Source: Cichorium intybus (Eukaryota > Streptophyta > Magnoliopsida > Asterales > Asteraceae). Taken from it: DNA of 64,000 bases. Shown here piece by piece: positions 31,957 through 46,274 of this stretch (position 1 is its first letter; the number at the start of each line of letters is the position of its first letter). The stretch lies in contig CM042010.1 in NCBI GenBank assembly GCA_023525715.1, positions 61,236,229 to 61,300,228 of the forward strand. The letters are read 5' to 3'. The notes under the pieces are model-generated. The model saw nothing but the letters and a program-made list of their open reading frames with translations, was not told the DNA's origin and made no database searches. The translations under genes were made by a program, and so were the position numbers.

Positions 31957-33126
31957 CTGTATCATACATCATAGATATAAAGTGTAAACTAATCTTTAAT
32001 AAAAAGAAGTCTGTTAATCGGTTAATTGAAGCAAATGATAATTATGTATTTTTGCATTTATCTCAACAATAAGATTAGCACATGTATCATCGTAACTGGA
32101 GTGTCCAAAAAAATTCCTTACCAAAATTGCACTTGTAAGGGTAATGGAAATCCTTAAGTATCCACTAGATCTACATATCACTCCGACCTTAATTTCCCTG
32201 ATTACTGAATTTACTCCTACTCTTTAACCAACTAAATATATTGGTAATTTTAGATGTTGGGAGATAAAAGAAACGTTGTTTTCTTTTATAGTCCTCATTC
32301 GTAAGATGACAAATGAATAATTCATAACAACTATTCACCAAGTAATAAATTATCATATCATAAAGAAGTAAAATAATTAGATTAAGGTTACCGTAATAGC
32401 TCTGATATCAAGCCGCTATGAAGCCTCAAGGATCCATCATCCTACTATAGAGGTTAACCAAGAAAGAGGAGGTTGTGGTTTCAAAATTCCTAGAAGATAC
32501 GAAACCCTCGAATATCAAATGATTAATAGTTAAGAATTGGAAAATAATCAAGTAATATACATACAAAAGGGGCACTCAAAAGACCAACTATTTGCTTACT
32601 GTATGATCATTAAGCCGTAGGTCGGAGAAAATAAAAAATCGAAGGAGATTGAACTTTTTGATCGAAATTAGGGGTTTTAATCAAACATATTCAACAGGAG
32701 GTAGTTAAAAGGGAAGAATAACAGGTGCAACAATCACAGGAAGCGCAGGTGGCGGAAGGGTAGAGGGTAAATAGTGAACATGTAGAAGAGGCGGTAAAAG
32801 GAAGTAGAAATGTCTCGTAAGCAGAAAACGACATTTAACCATAAAACGAAGAATCAAAGTTGTACACCACGAAAAAACACAAGCCTTATACCAGAAATCG
32901 ACAATTATACGTCAATCGCAAACCCAAACGCCAAAGAAAACATATGCTTTACAGAAATTGAGAAGAAAATGACATGTTGACTTGTACATGTAGAAAGGAG
33001 ACACAATCGTCCAGCAAAAACCTATGTATCATGATTGTAAGCAAGAACGGCCTTTTGTTTATATGGAGAACACAGACGGTAACACGGAGAGAGGGAAGAA
33101 GGTAGAGAGTGGTGTAGGCCTTTTGT
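31957..33126. other. Non-coding interior of the Helitron candidate
   Basis: No recognisable protein. AG-rich leader-like sequence at 32690-33110 may be a worn 5' UTR. Confidence 0.4.
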
Positions 33127-33155
33127 TTATTTGCCCCGTGCTCCGCACGGGTCTG

Positions 33156-33213
33156 GTGAGGATCTGACTAAACTTAATTTGTATGTGAGGATCTGACTAA
33201 ACTTAATTTGTAT
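33156..33213. repeat. 29-bp tandem duplication beside a hairpin
   Basis: GTGAGGATCTGACTAAACTT plus AATTTGTAT occurs twice in a row, directly after the CCCGTGC...GCACGGG hairpin. It may be a duplicated transposon end. Confidence 0.85.
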
Positions 33214-34324
33214 GTGGAGATTTTTTAGCATTGCCTGTTATAAAAAAGAAAAGAAAATGCACCTATTGTTGAGAATCAATTTGAACCAAAGTTGGTTTAT
33301 TGTTTAGTAATGATTTCTCACATATCTTCATAGCTCGATGAAGCTCCTTTTAGGTGCCCGTATTTTGGATACCTTGGTAACCCTACAACCCATCCAAGAA
33401 AATATTTAGAGGGACAAATTGCAGGAATAACAACATACTTTACTCTTTATACCAATATAGGCAACATACTTTGTAATTAACTCATTATGAGAACTACTTA
33501 AATTTCTTTAGCCATAATAGCAACAAATTTATATTTTTTACTGATTATAATTTATAACGGTACGTAAGAAATAAAGTACATTACATTGTGCATATTGGTA
33601 GCAAAATGTAAGTGCATTGCTTTCATTGGTAAAAAACATAAGTACGTTACTATTATGGAAAAAGAAGTACGTTGCTATTATCAGTAAAGAAATGAAAGTA
33701 AAGAAATGAAAGTATAATGTTATTACGGTTAAAAGAACATGGTAAATAGTTCAATCAGCTAACCTTATTCAGCAATTGGTGCATCATAATCATAACTTGT
33801 GGTGATAAATGGCCAGCCTGAAGTACGTCCGAAATAAACATTCAATTTGGGTGGTCAAAGTCAAACAAACAAAAGATTAACCATGAAGACACAAGAAAAG
33901 TCAAACTCCCCACAATTACTCCATTTCTTTCTTTTTTCTTTTTTCTTTCTTTCTTTCTTTCGTCTGTTACCTTCTTGATATTATATGTCCACATTGTGGT
34001 TAAAAAAATTAAAAATTAATAAGAAAAGTGTGGTTCAATTCATGGTGTATGATATATCATTACATCATATTCCACATCATGTTTTCAACAACTAATAGAT
34101 GATCTAACTGTAGATATGATCCAAAGTTCATTTGCTACTACATGAAAGCTTTTAATTATTTTGCATGGCTGAACGCTTCCATTTTTGTCTATTGTAATTG
34201 ACTCATCAACTTTAATGCATTAAGAACATAATGTAGCTTTTTACATATCAAATCCTTTTTTTACACTAAATTTCGGAAAATTCAAAAATGTTGTACCTGC
34301 CCACCAAATTTCACACAGCTGGAC
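33214..34324. other. AT-rich non-coding stretch
   Basis: Contains diverged GTACGTTACTATTATGG-like words (33480-33740), related to those at 20930, and a short (CTTT)n tract near 33930-33961. No gene. Confidence 0.5.
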
Positions 34325-35011
34325 CTGTTTCCCATCTTCAATAAAGAAAATTGCAGTTTCAGAACCTGCATATAATTTTTTTTTCTTTTAAAATAGAAGC
34401 CTATGGGTTTTCATTTAAGTCCTAACTTTTTTACAAATTTGCCCTTATGTATGAATTTTAAGAAAAAGAAATTATTGGGTTGATTACATCAGGCCATGTA
34501 TGTCATATGCTATGTCTCCTTGTACATCAATTTGCTCTTTTTCAGTTGGCCCCTGTTTTTTCACAAAGTTTAAAAATATTTTTTGTAATATTGTAAAAGT
34601 ATCCAGTCATCCAATTTGTTTTACCTTAACAACACAAGCTCCAGTAGGAAACTTGTTTCCAAGATTTTTTGAAGCATCACTTACTTTAATGCCTAGAATG
34701 CATTATAAGAATATAATTTTAAAAAAAATAAAAATGAAATAATTGTGGGGTTATACCTACCAAAAAGTTCAAGGCCTTTTATGGTGGTGATGGACTTTCG
34801 TTTGTTGCGTTTTACCTTCTCAATTATAACTTCTTGTCTTTCCTATACAACAAATTCATTTAATTCAAAGGGAATTTCTGCAATTTATAAAAACGTTATA
34901 CAAAGATAAGTGTACAAAGTTGATAAAAGAATTTTATCCCAATTCATACCTTCTTTTTTACCTTGCCGCCTGGAAGTTTTTTTACTGGTTCCTGTTTTGG
35001 TGCTGAAGAGC
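34325..35011 (-). pseudogene. DENR/TMA22-like (density-regulated protein) gene fragment, five exons
   Basis: Minus-strand exons with plausible splice sites: 34950-35011 (SAPKQEPVKKLPGGKVKKK), 34761-34842 (RQEVIIEKVKRNKRKSITTI, KGLELF), 34625-34692 (IKVSDASKNLGNKFPTGACV), about 34489-34552 (GPTEKEQIDVQGDIAYDI) and 34325-34375 (SETAIFFIEDGKQ). These are the SUI1-domain half of plant DENR, which works with MCT-1 in translation reinitiation. After GDIAYDI the usual VEFITD... is missing and the frame reaches a stop, so the fragment is broken. The zinc-binding N-terminal half is absent. Confidence 0.85.
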
Positions 35012-35217
35012 CTGCAAGAAAGGTTTAAAATCTAAGCATGAAGAAATTTGTTTTAAGATGTCTGGATAAATGATGTTTATAAAAATATTTTTAGAAAGAA
35101 CAGAAAACTTAGGGAAATAAAAGGAAAAAATAGATGAGTGGAAATTTGTAAAAAGTGAGGGCTTAATGGGGAAAGCCTTATTTTCCTGACTTTCTCTGTT
35201 AACCCTTTTTTTGCTGC

Positions 35218-35285
35218 ATTAAGTCAAAAAGAAACACTTATATGTAGCTTACAGGATTAAGGGTGTGTTTCTTTTTGACTTAAAT
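35218..35285. repeat. Short inverted repeat
   Basis: ATTAAGTCAAAAAGAAACAC and GTGTTTCTTTTTGACTTAA face each other across a 27-bp loop. Possibly a small MITE core. Confidence 0.7.
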
Positions 35286-35481
35286 GGAGTTAATGGGTAC
35301 ATTACTTAATCCAGACAGCTATATGTGGTTCTTTATTTTTGACTTCCAACTTTCATTTCATCTTTTTACTTCAAAAAGTCTACCCAAAGATAGGAATGTC
35401 ATCCAAAAACTAAGCAAAAAACGGATGGCATTTGGAAGGCATAATGTCTAAATAAGGAAAAAGAGCGAGTTCAATGCTTTG

Positions 35482-35590
<109 letters not shown>

Positions 35591-37258
35591 AGAAAGCAAC
35601 ACATAACCCGTATAATTCAACGCATTGATCTTCAGGATCATCTTTGTTGCTTTTTCGCCAATGTCTACGTTATTATGCATCTTAGACGCAACAAACAGTG
35701 TCTTGCACACCATAATATACATATTATATGCTCAAGCACGACCAATCAGGAGTAGACAGATGCATCTTAATTCATATTATGAACCAACTTTGCTTCAATT
35801 CCTTTCTATGGGCCACAAAATCAAATCCGAAAATATAGAAACACAAATAAATAAAGAGAAACAGAGAATAACAGTCATGATTTTAACTTGGGGAAATCGA
35901 AAGAAGATTATGAAATAAAGTTACCTGGGAAAGGGGTTTTTTCAGTGATAAAGGTTTATGCAGGCTGACATGAAGGAAAGTTGAAAGAATGCCACGTTTC
36001 TATTGAGAGAAATAAAGGAGGTGATGAGAAATAAAAGGTAACTATAGCAAATAACATGTCCATATATACATACAATAAAGATACATACATTATGAATTAT
36101 AATTGCAGGTAAACCAAGAGAACCAGTAAGGCGAGAATCACCATCATACTCTGTTGGATAATCTAATCCCTTATTGTTATTTTGCAAAAAGATAATTACC
36201 CACCAAAAGCAAATCCTGTTATAAAACAAAATAATGGAAAAACAAAATCAAAAGTTGCAAATTAAAACCTCTAATATAAAAATAAATCAATAAAATCCCA
36301 CAAAGGTGAAACAATAAAATTGCAACCTACAAATCATTAAGAAATATGATTAGCAAACATACAATAGTACTTTAAGAAACCTCGTGAACTATTTAAACTT
36401 CAGATGTGTATGTGGGGCTCGGAATCAGTCAATAAAAGGTGGGTCAAATAGCAAAAATTAGATCACACTTACCTGCGATTGAAACTGCAACAAGCTAGGA
36501 TTCCAAAATAGATAAGAAAATCGTAAAAATTCTAAAAATCAAACAACGAAATTACTGAATCGAACTAAAAACATAAAAACGATGATTGAAGGAGGACCGG
36601 CGATAGCAAAAGATGGTGAGCAACGGTGACAGGAGCAACTTACAGGTTTTCGCTTTTGTTCAGGTTCCTAGTCTGATTTTATTAGGAACTCTCCGCCCAA
36701 AGCATTCCTTGAATAAACCCGAGATTAAGATCCCTAAGGCTTTGCAAATCTCTGAAATTGGAGTTTAAATTCCCATCGATCTGCTCTCTGTCTCGCTCTC
36801 TCCCGTCGATCTGCTCTCTGTCAGGAACGGGGTATACGGGCGGTGGAGATGTAGAAGATGACGGAGCAGTCGTGCTCCGCCGATTGACAGCGGCATCAGC
36901 GGTAGTGTTATCAGGTAGTGGTGGTAGTCGGTGAGCGGTGAACGGCGACACCTAGGGTTGGGGTGGGGTGAGAGCTTTCCATTGCCACTGATAAAAACGA
37001 AGCGGTGGTGATAAAGCGGATAAAGGAGAAAGTCGCAAAAGAAGGAAAGAGGAGATAGCAGAATCGGTGGAAGAAAACGGATCCAAATTGGATCCTGATA
37101 TAAACCCGCGTTATAAAGGCAAAAAAAAACGTTACACGAGGAGACAAAAAACAAGGGAATTAAATAGATGTATAATATTTGTGTGCATACTAGTCAAATT
37201 ACTCAACTCTATATATGAAAAAGAAAAAGAATAATAAAAGAAAACGTAAACATTTGTG

Positions 37259-37469
<211 letters not shown>

Positions 37470-39243
37470 CTTTCAGCCTTTGATCAAAATTGATCTGGCG
37501 GCTTAAAAGAAACATCATTAGGGCTAATTAAGACACATAATTAGATGATTAGGGGCTGTTTAGTCAATTTTACACTTCAGAATTACATCTTGTAAATCAC
37601 ATCACATCACGTGCTCAAGATTTATATCTTACATTCAGTACATCGATCATCAAGATAAAGATTCCAATTTTAAGAGGCGTGATCGATAGCCGCTTGAATC
37701 ATAATTATCCTTTCAATTCGATTCTCGTTGCAGTTTGGTCAACATGTTAATTGATGAATATTTCAGCAATCAATCATCACTTCTATCTTGTTTATCAAGT
37801 TTCATCAGCAATTGATGAGAACGATCATCAATTGACCTCAATATCAGCAATAAGTATTTAATACGGATGATCTAAAGATTCCTCGCAGCAAAGCGTAAGT
37901 AGATTTTTGATTTTTTTGCTTTTATTTGTTTGAAAATAGTAATCTTTTGAATGTTATTCTCATTTCAGTTTGTCAAAATCTTAATTGATGAATTTTCTAG
38001 CAATCGATCATCATTAATATTATGTTCATCAAGTTTCATCAACAATTGATGAGATTGATCATCAATTGACGTCAATTTCAGCAGTTTCAAGCTTCAATTT
38101 GTACAACTAAGATCGAGTTCAACAATTTGAGACTTTGATTTCAGCAACCAATCATCTATTTCAAGGTTTGATTTTATTGTTCTTTCAAGTCATACAATTT
38201 CAATATGGATGATTCTCATATTCTTCACAACAAAAAGTAATTAGCTTTTTGATTTTTTGCTTTTAGTCGTTTGAACCTAGTAATAAATTGATTGTTTTAT
38301 GATTATTTCCTTATGAATGCATAAAATTCTGATTAAAGTATTATTCATTTGCTTTTGTTACCTTATGTGTTGTATTCTCTATTAAACTTTACATGCATTC
38401 TACCTGTTTGAAAAAAGTCCTGAATGAACAAAAGTGTAACGTCTCACTCCCTCCTTCCTATTAGTAAAATCATATCTATAATTCCAATATATAAGTCATA
38501 ATTGGTGTTAAAAAAGTTCTGAATGTTTGGTTTTATTAATTTTTTATTTGATGTAGATCACTTTGATCAGTGTTTACATTGTGTTTTGTATGATCAATTA
38601 CATTACATAGTACATATTATGATGTGTGATCAATTACATTACTATGACATACCGACTTCAATTTCAAATCTTTGATTATATAATCGATACTCGATTCTCA
38701 CAGTTGTTTCATTTTCTGTTGCAGAGAAAATGTTTAACCAAGAAAATGTTCAGTTTGATATGGATAATTCAAAAATTCTTTATAATGAAGAAAACGATAA
38801 ATGCAGTTCATATGATTAAAGATATTCTTCTTAAGCAACAAAATGAATCGGAAATACAAGGTAATTTTGTAATCAACATTCTATAAACTTATGAATCCCA
38901 GATAAACATATCACATTATTCTATTAGAATAATCTATAATACAAAACGTCTCATAACATTATTCTTATTGTGATAACACGTATAGACATTTTGGAGATTC
39001 TTTGCAACCAAGAAAATTATCATTTTGGTATGCACAATTTGGAGATTCTTCACAAAAATCATTATTGCTCTATTCTAATAGAATAATACACATATTATGT
39101 TTTTTAACACTATAATATTAGAATATTTTCATTAGAAAATGTTTTTCTCACAAAATACTTACGATATTCTAATAGAATAATATGTGGACTTTTTTTTGAA
39201 GGTAAGCTAGGAAACAATGAATAATTCTCAGTTTAAGATTCAT
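37470..39243 (+). other. E1 left internal region with direct repeats
   Basis: A block containing AATTGATGA, CAAGTTTCATCA and GATCATCAATTGAC is present twice (about 37732-37860 and 37970-38095), and a GCTTTTTGATTTTTTGCTTT word three times. The likely start of the transposase protein (ATGTTTAACCAAGAAAATG, near 38730) is followed by stops. Palindromic TATTCTATTAGAATA words begin here. Confidence 0.5.
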
Positions 39244-39453
39244 TTCAATAATACTGTATGAGATGCCAACATTGATGAGAAATATTTTGAAAAGAGATGG
39301 AATGCCTTAATGGTATAGTATAAGTTACAACATAACAAATGGATGAAAGATATGTTTGATTTGAGGGAAAGCTAGATTCCAACCTATTTCAAAGATGTAT
39401 CATTGTCAGGTCTAATGAGAACACCTTCTCCTACAAAAGAAGGTGAATTTAAG
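39244..39453 (+). pseudogene. MULE/FAR1 transposase remnant, core part
   Basis: One frame of 70 codons with three stops reads EKYFEKRWNALMV, HNKWMKDMFDLRES, IPTYFKDVSLSGLMRT, matching the MULE transposase/FAR1 pattern W-N ... N-x-W ... M-x-x-x-R-x-x-W-x-P-x-Y-x-x-D ... G-L-x-R-T-x-S. Two of the stops fall where tryptophan is expected. FAR1/FHY3 proteins derive from such transposases. Confidence 0.82.
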
Positions 39454-39606
39454 GTAATGTCTTGAAATAAGTTTTGTATTATTATAATATTTTACTTTTA
39501 TATAGTCTTATATTGTAGTTCTTCTTGATATAACTTTTTTAGAATATTGTTAATATATTACTTAATATTATATTTGACATAATTAATTAGTTAACTTTTT
39601 TAACAG

Positions 39607-40053
39607 GCTGAGTTCAATAAAGAAGAAGTAACGATGAAATATGCATGCATGCGATTTAAGCAATTTGGAATTTTGTGTAGACACATCTTCTGTATTCTAA
39701 AGCTTTATGACATTCAAGAGATTCTATCATGATACATTCTTCGGATATGGAGAAAATATATAATCCATACCGAACTTTTGAAGAGGAGGTTTACATATGG
39801 TGATTCATATACAAATGTTGACAATGTTGTGTTCAAAGATTTTTGCCTTTGTTAATAGTGCTTATCTTCATTACAAAATAATGAAAAGAAATTAAAAGAA
39901 CTCATACAAAAACTAGAGCAGTTGATGATAGATATTAATAAACAAGGTTCTGAAAAGTTACCGGTTACAAAGCAATACAATATTGAAAATTTGTATGGAG
40001 CTACAATTCTGGATGTTATTGATGTTAAGAATCCACCTATAAAGACTGTGTAA
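39607..40053 (+). pseudogene. FAR1/MULE C-terminal part with SWIM zinc finger remnant
   Basis: After an intron-like gap the reading continues YACMRFKQFGILCRHIFCIL, the SWIM finger (C-x-C-x..F-x-x-x-G-I-L-C-R-H) with its first Cys replaced by Tyr. Then comes a helical tail (NNEKKLKELIQKLEQLMIDI) and a natural-looking stop after NPPIKTV. Internal stops and a short frame break make it a pseudogene. Confidence 0.82.
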
Positions 40054-41989
40054 TAGGAAAACGTTTAAAAATATGTAATGAATATGTAATATATTTCAAA
40101 TTCATATTAATATGCAACAAAGGGTTGTACAGACTAAGATATTATTAGCTTCAGATTATTTCTATTAGTGTTCACATTGTATTTTGTATGATCGATTACA
40201 TTACATGGTACCTTATTCTCCTGTGTAATCAATTACATTACTATAACATGTTGACTTCAATTCCATATCTTTGATTGTTTAAACCATAGTTGATTCGAAC
40301 AAATTTTTCATCATTGGTTACACCCAACTTAAAAGGAACTTCAATATCTCAAACTAGAAGTTTTCAACATTAGTTGTTGATATTAATGAATATGTAATAT
40401 ATTTAATATGTTACAAACACGTAACAGTTTTTTTGGTCATTACAACATAATTTCAGAATACACACTTTAATATCAAAATATTATACACAGTTTCAGAATA
40501 TTACATATTATCGACACACTATTAAATATTGAACCTTTAGAATAAATAAAATAATAGCATTACAATGATTTGAAAAAAAAAATTAAATGTAATTATGCAT
40601 TATTCGATTAGAATATTCAACATATAACTTAGAATATCATTAAGCATTATTCTATTAAAATATTTTATATATAACTTATAAAAACAGACAACATATAACA
40701 TTATTCTATTAGAGCTTTCTACATATACACATTATTTTCATTTACTTAATCAACTTATTTAATTAAAAGCTTAAAACATTGTGCTATTATAATATTATAC
40801 ATATATACTTATGAAAATAGACAACATATAATATCATTTTATTAGAATATTATACATATAGTACTTAAAATAAAACAACATATAATATTATTTTATTATA
40901 TTATGACATATATAAACTTATTATAATATACAACATATAATATTATTCTATTAGAATATTCTTCATATACCTATTATTTTCATGTAATAATTCAACTTAA
41001 CTAATAGAAACTTAGAACATTATTCTTTTAGATTATCAATTGGATACATCATCATCTACAACATTCTTATGATTGTAAACATCATACACTCTACATATAA
41101 AATTACAAAACTAACAACATAAAACATTATTCTAATAGAATATTCTACGTAAACAGACAACCTATAACATTATTCTATTGGAATATTTCACATATGCACA
41201 TTAATTAGATGTTACTAACAATACATATAAACATAATATATAGAAGGTCGACTAACATTATTCTATTAGAATACTATACGTATATATTAAATTTATGTTC
41301 TAAGAAGTTCAATACATATAAACTTATAGAAAACCAAAAACATATAAAATTATTCTATTAGAATATTTTACATACACACATCAAATATGTCTTATTAACA
41401 TTAAATATAAACAAAATATATAGAAGGTCTTCTAACATTATTCCATTAGAATATTGTACATATACTTTAATTTTAAAAAGCTTATTATTCTAAAAAGTTC
41501 ATTACATATAAACTTATGGAAAACTAAAAACATATACAATTATTCTACTAGAATATTTTACTACACACATAAAATAACTCTTGTTAACATTACATATAAA
41601 CTTAATATGTAGAAGATCTTCTAACAGTACTCTAGAATATTATACATATATCTTTATTTTAAAATACTTTTTAGTTGTAAAAAAGTCGTTACATATTAAC
41701 TTATGAAAATCTACAACATATAACAATATTCTAATAGAATATTTTACATGAATAAACAAGCTACAACATCGTTCTATTAGAATATTCTACATAAATTATG
41801 ACAAAAATAAAATTTGATCATAAAAGCATGATATTTCTGATTGTTCAAAGCATAAATATATTTAACCATGAATATTTTTCTATGAAACATTCATTAGTTA
41901 TTCAAACCTTAAAACCATACATACTGTTCAAAATAAAGAAAAGATAACAAATATTTAAACATACAAAATACTACCTTGTCATTCATACA
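40054..41989. other. E1 middle region dominated by a palindromic word array
   Basis: Starts with a second copy of a block also at 38550-38690 (GATCAATTACATTACAT...GACTTCAATT...TCTTTGATTAT) and continues into the ATTCTATTAGAAT array. No gene. Confidence 0.6.
40590..41800. repeat. Irregular array of palindromic ATTCTATTAGAATATT words
   Basis: About 16-18 copies (for example near 40598, 40945, 41135, 41260, 41355, 41440, 41540, 41725, 41775), spaced some 45-110 bp, nearly all with CATTAT before and ACATATA/ACACATA after. The core ATTCTA-T/A-TAGAAT is self-complementary. Three further copies lie at 38.9-39.2 kb. Confidence 0.8.
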
Positions 41990-42370
41990 TAATCAAAGAC
42001 TTCCAAAACTTCCATAAATTTTATTCATGTCCTTCCAATGCTTTTCTTGCATCGACTCCTTCCCTCAACATTTTATAATGAGTGCCCTTATTAACATTTC
42101 GTATTCATTTGCTTCTTGCGATTCTTTACAATATGCATAAAAACTTTACAGCATAACGCACTTTGACAAGATTCTTATTCAGCAGAAAACCTTCTTTGTC
42201 AACATTCCATTTACTGACATGTTCCCCAAAATACTTTTTCATGTGTCACACAAAAAGTACACCAGAATCGACTGTAAGTTCCTTAGTTTGCCAAAGTAGT
42301 CCATCCTGTTTACCATCATTGAATTGACCAACCATACTTTCTTGTATCCACCTGTCTCCAAACATATCAT
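41990..42370 (-). pseudogene. Ulp1-like (C48) cysteine protease remnant
   Basis: The minus strand reads WIQESMVGQFNDGKQDGLLW, then TVDSGVLFV, a stop, HMKKYFGEHVSKWNVDKE and NKNLVKVRYAVKF. The block resembles the Ulp1 catalytic end (D-C-G-V-x-V-C-x-x-M-x-K), but the catalytic cysteine position is serine and the second cysteine is a TGA stop. Ulp1-like genes are carried by several plant MULE families. Assignment moderate, as only the C-terminal part is readable. Confidence 0.45.
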
Positions 42371-43200
42371 AAAGTAACTTTGTTGTAATGTATTTTAATA
42401 AAATCACATTACTTCTGTTTTTTAAGCAAAATCATACACTAATTAAAAAGAAAAATGTTATCTGGATGTTGAATACGGATCTGATATATTTTAACCAACC
42501 ATAATCAGTTATTATTGCAAACATATAATCAAAATATTAATAAGTAATATCTTCTATTTTCAACTGATAAATTATATTGTAGACTATCTTAAATTAATAA
42601 CAAAGTGCAACCAGTTGGAACATTACAAGAGTAATTACATATAGTATATTCAGAACATTAACAATAATATATTCTCTTACAAACTATCTTAAATTAACAA
42701 TAAACAGTAATCATTGTAACATTCTATTAATATTTACAAGCATAAAATCCAGAATGCATAACAAGTGATATAGAATGATGTTAAATCAGTCGAATCTGAA
42801 ATAAAATAGCTTAACTTAATTACAAACATCAAAGATTGGTAACATCCTAAAGCTTCACAGCATACATGATATTCCATTAGTTCCAAATAAAAGAAATAAA
42901 CTGATAATCCATGGATTCGTTGAAATCGGAATCATATAAACATTGTATTCATAGAAGCTAGAATCATTATAAAACTAACAAAAGGAGATATTAGTTTCAT
43001 CTGACCAGATTTCCTTGAACTATCATTTTTTATTATCAAAATTGAAATCGAGAGAATCGAAATCAGATGTATTCGAGATTTGAGTTTCTATAGAATAAAT
43101 TTATGATTTTTAAAATAACAATCAAACTCGATTTCTTAGTTTTTTTTCTCGAGAGATACAGAAACAAAATGTAATCAAGAACGAACTTTGAATTTATGAA
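42371..43200. other. E1 region left of Copia-2
   Basis: AT-rich, no domain recognised. By position it may hold upstream exons of the Ulp1-like gene. Confidence 0.4.
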
Positions 43201-43205
43201 AGTAA

Positions 43206-44364
<1,159 letters not shown>

Positions 44365-44366
44365 AT

Positions 44367-44378
44367 TGGTATCAGAGC
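44367..44378 (+). other. Copia-2 primer-binding site (initiator Met tRNA)
   Basis: TGGTATCAGAGC two bases after the LTR. Confidence 0.95.
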
Positions 44379-46274
44379 CATGGCTATATTGCATGTTTAG
44401 ATAATAAGTTTATTTGGATAAACTTGGTTTTTGGAAGCCATGAATGTTCATCTTCTTAAATGAAAGTTTCATGCATGGCTTCTTTGGCAACATGCAATTA
44501 TATTATCTATGATTTTATGTAACCAACTATATCTTATGTATGCATGTTTTTGGTTACATAAATTGTTGCCTTAGAAAAACAAAGTGTTGATTTTCTTATG
44601 ATTTTATGTGATAAAATGGTGCATAAACAAGCCAAGGACCATATGATGCATGTTTTGTGTTTGTGTTCGATATGGTTGTAATCTATTGATTTATTCAAAT
44701 GGTTTGTAATAATAATTAGTTATTTCCTTCTTAATATTCATTTTGTAAATATTAGAATAGTTGTATTTTATTTATTTCACAAAATGTAACAAGAGAAGGA
44801 AGTAAAAGACCAAGAGAAGATTGCACCCAACAGCAGCACTTTCTGAAGAGCTGCTGTCCAGATTTCAAAATTGTTTTGGAAGTGTTTTATAAATTCATAT
44901 CTTGGTCATTTGGTGATATACTTGTTGGTAACTTTAATATCTAGAATATACATTAAGTTTCAACAAGTATTAGCATCAATATAGCCAAGAATGAATTGAA
45001 AAATGCAACAAAAACAACAAAAATTCCTTCCTGCTGCCCCTGATTTCGAAAATTTTGAGGGCTCCATAGAAAAATCACATGTCACTCAATGGTGTCAAGA
45101 AATGGTGGTTCAAGTGTCATTTGGTGATATAAGAAGCTTGGCAAAATTGTAGCCAAATCGGAGATCATTTGGTTGAGTTTTTGTCACTCTTTTGTCCCTA
45201 GGTTTGGACTTGATATTTCATGTGTGGCTCACATGAAATATCAAACTAGTTGGCTTGTTTTTATGCACCCATGCATGCTTGTGATGTTTGAATGTTTTAT
45301 TATGTTATGTTGTGGATGAAAATAAGATTTTGCATGCTAGACAACCTAGATAATTAAACATAATCATCAAGGAGTTTGTATTTTCAAAAGTTGACAATTA
45401 AAACATAAGATGTGAAAAATGGGTTTTATTAAAATGGGTTTTGTTTAAAACCTATTAAGTCAAGTTTTGAAAATGATTGAAACAAGAAATAAAATGGAGA
45501 TTTTATAAACTCTTACAAACTCCAACCCTAAGTAATAATGGTAATTATTTAGGATTATAAATTGGTTCTAATATATGTGATCAAACTCAAACTTAATATT
45601 GGATATTAATCTTGACCACAAACAAAGAATCAATAAAATGGAGATTTTATGATTTAGGAACCAATTAACAAAATAAGATTTAATGGTACCATGTTCATTG
45701 GATGCATGCAATCTACATGATACCATATGTTTTTCAAAATTAGAATTGTAAAACATTCAAATCCCTTATGAAATACGAATCTATGCCGTCCTTCTTAAAG
45801 ACACTCATGTATCACTTGTATTTCCTTGTGGGATAAAGGATACCTAACCACTTGGAGTCTTCTTGTGATACAAGAAGTAGTTTTGCAATATTGATGGGAT
45901 AAAGGACACCTAACCATTAATAGTTGTCAAAACTACACGTCCGTTTAAGTAGGATGATTCGTTTGGAAATATCTTGTGATAAATGTCACCTAAGCATTAG
46001 AAATCCAAGGCATAGATGGGATCAAACATGCCAAACTTATAAATGTTATAATGGGATCCCATAACTCTAGAAATTATATTTGGATATAATTGGTAAACCG
46101 TTACCTACCTTGTTGATTCGAATAAGCGGGATAAAGGAAACCTAACCACTTATTCGTGATGCAACTTGGATTCTAAACCTTAATTAATTAAAGTTTATGA
46201 AACAAGAAAGGGTATTAATTATTAAGGACTTAATATCATAATTTACTAAATAGAACCTTGTTAAAATTTTGTAG
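44379..46274 (+). other. Copia-2 untranslated leader
   Basis: 1.9 kb without a long frame, unusually long for a copia leader. It contains several GGGATAAAGGA(C/A)ACCTAACCA words (45830-46150), a minor internal repeat. Confidence 0.7.

Larger units (their letters stand above)
30651..33165 (-). mobile_element. Candidate Helitron carrying a MAP-kinase exon
   Basis: The minus strand ends in the perfect hairpin GCCGTGCATAGCACGGC, six bases, then CTAG before T, as for Helitron 3' ends. A second hairpin (CCCGTGCGGAGCACGGG on the minus strand, about 33134-33151) lies close to a possible 5' end TC. Inside are a MAP-kinase exon and repeated exon-like blocks. An alternative 5' end further right (about 37168) would also enclose the DENR fragment. 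Boundaries need comparison with other copies. Confidence 0.4.

Noticed and set aside
36682..37154. Minus-strand frames rich in proline, serine and arginine
   Set aside because: Repetitive low-complexity content, no domain, and likely leader sequence; not called as a gene.
40590..41800. CRISPR-like array
   Set aside because: Palindromic words with spacers of unequal length inside a plant DNA transposon; no cas genes and eukaryotic context.
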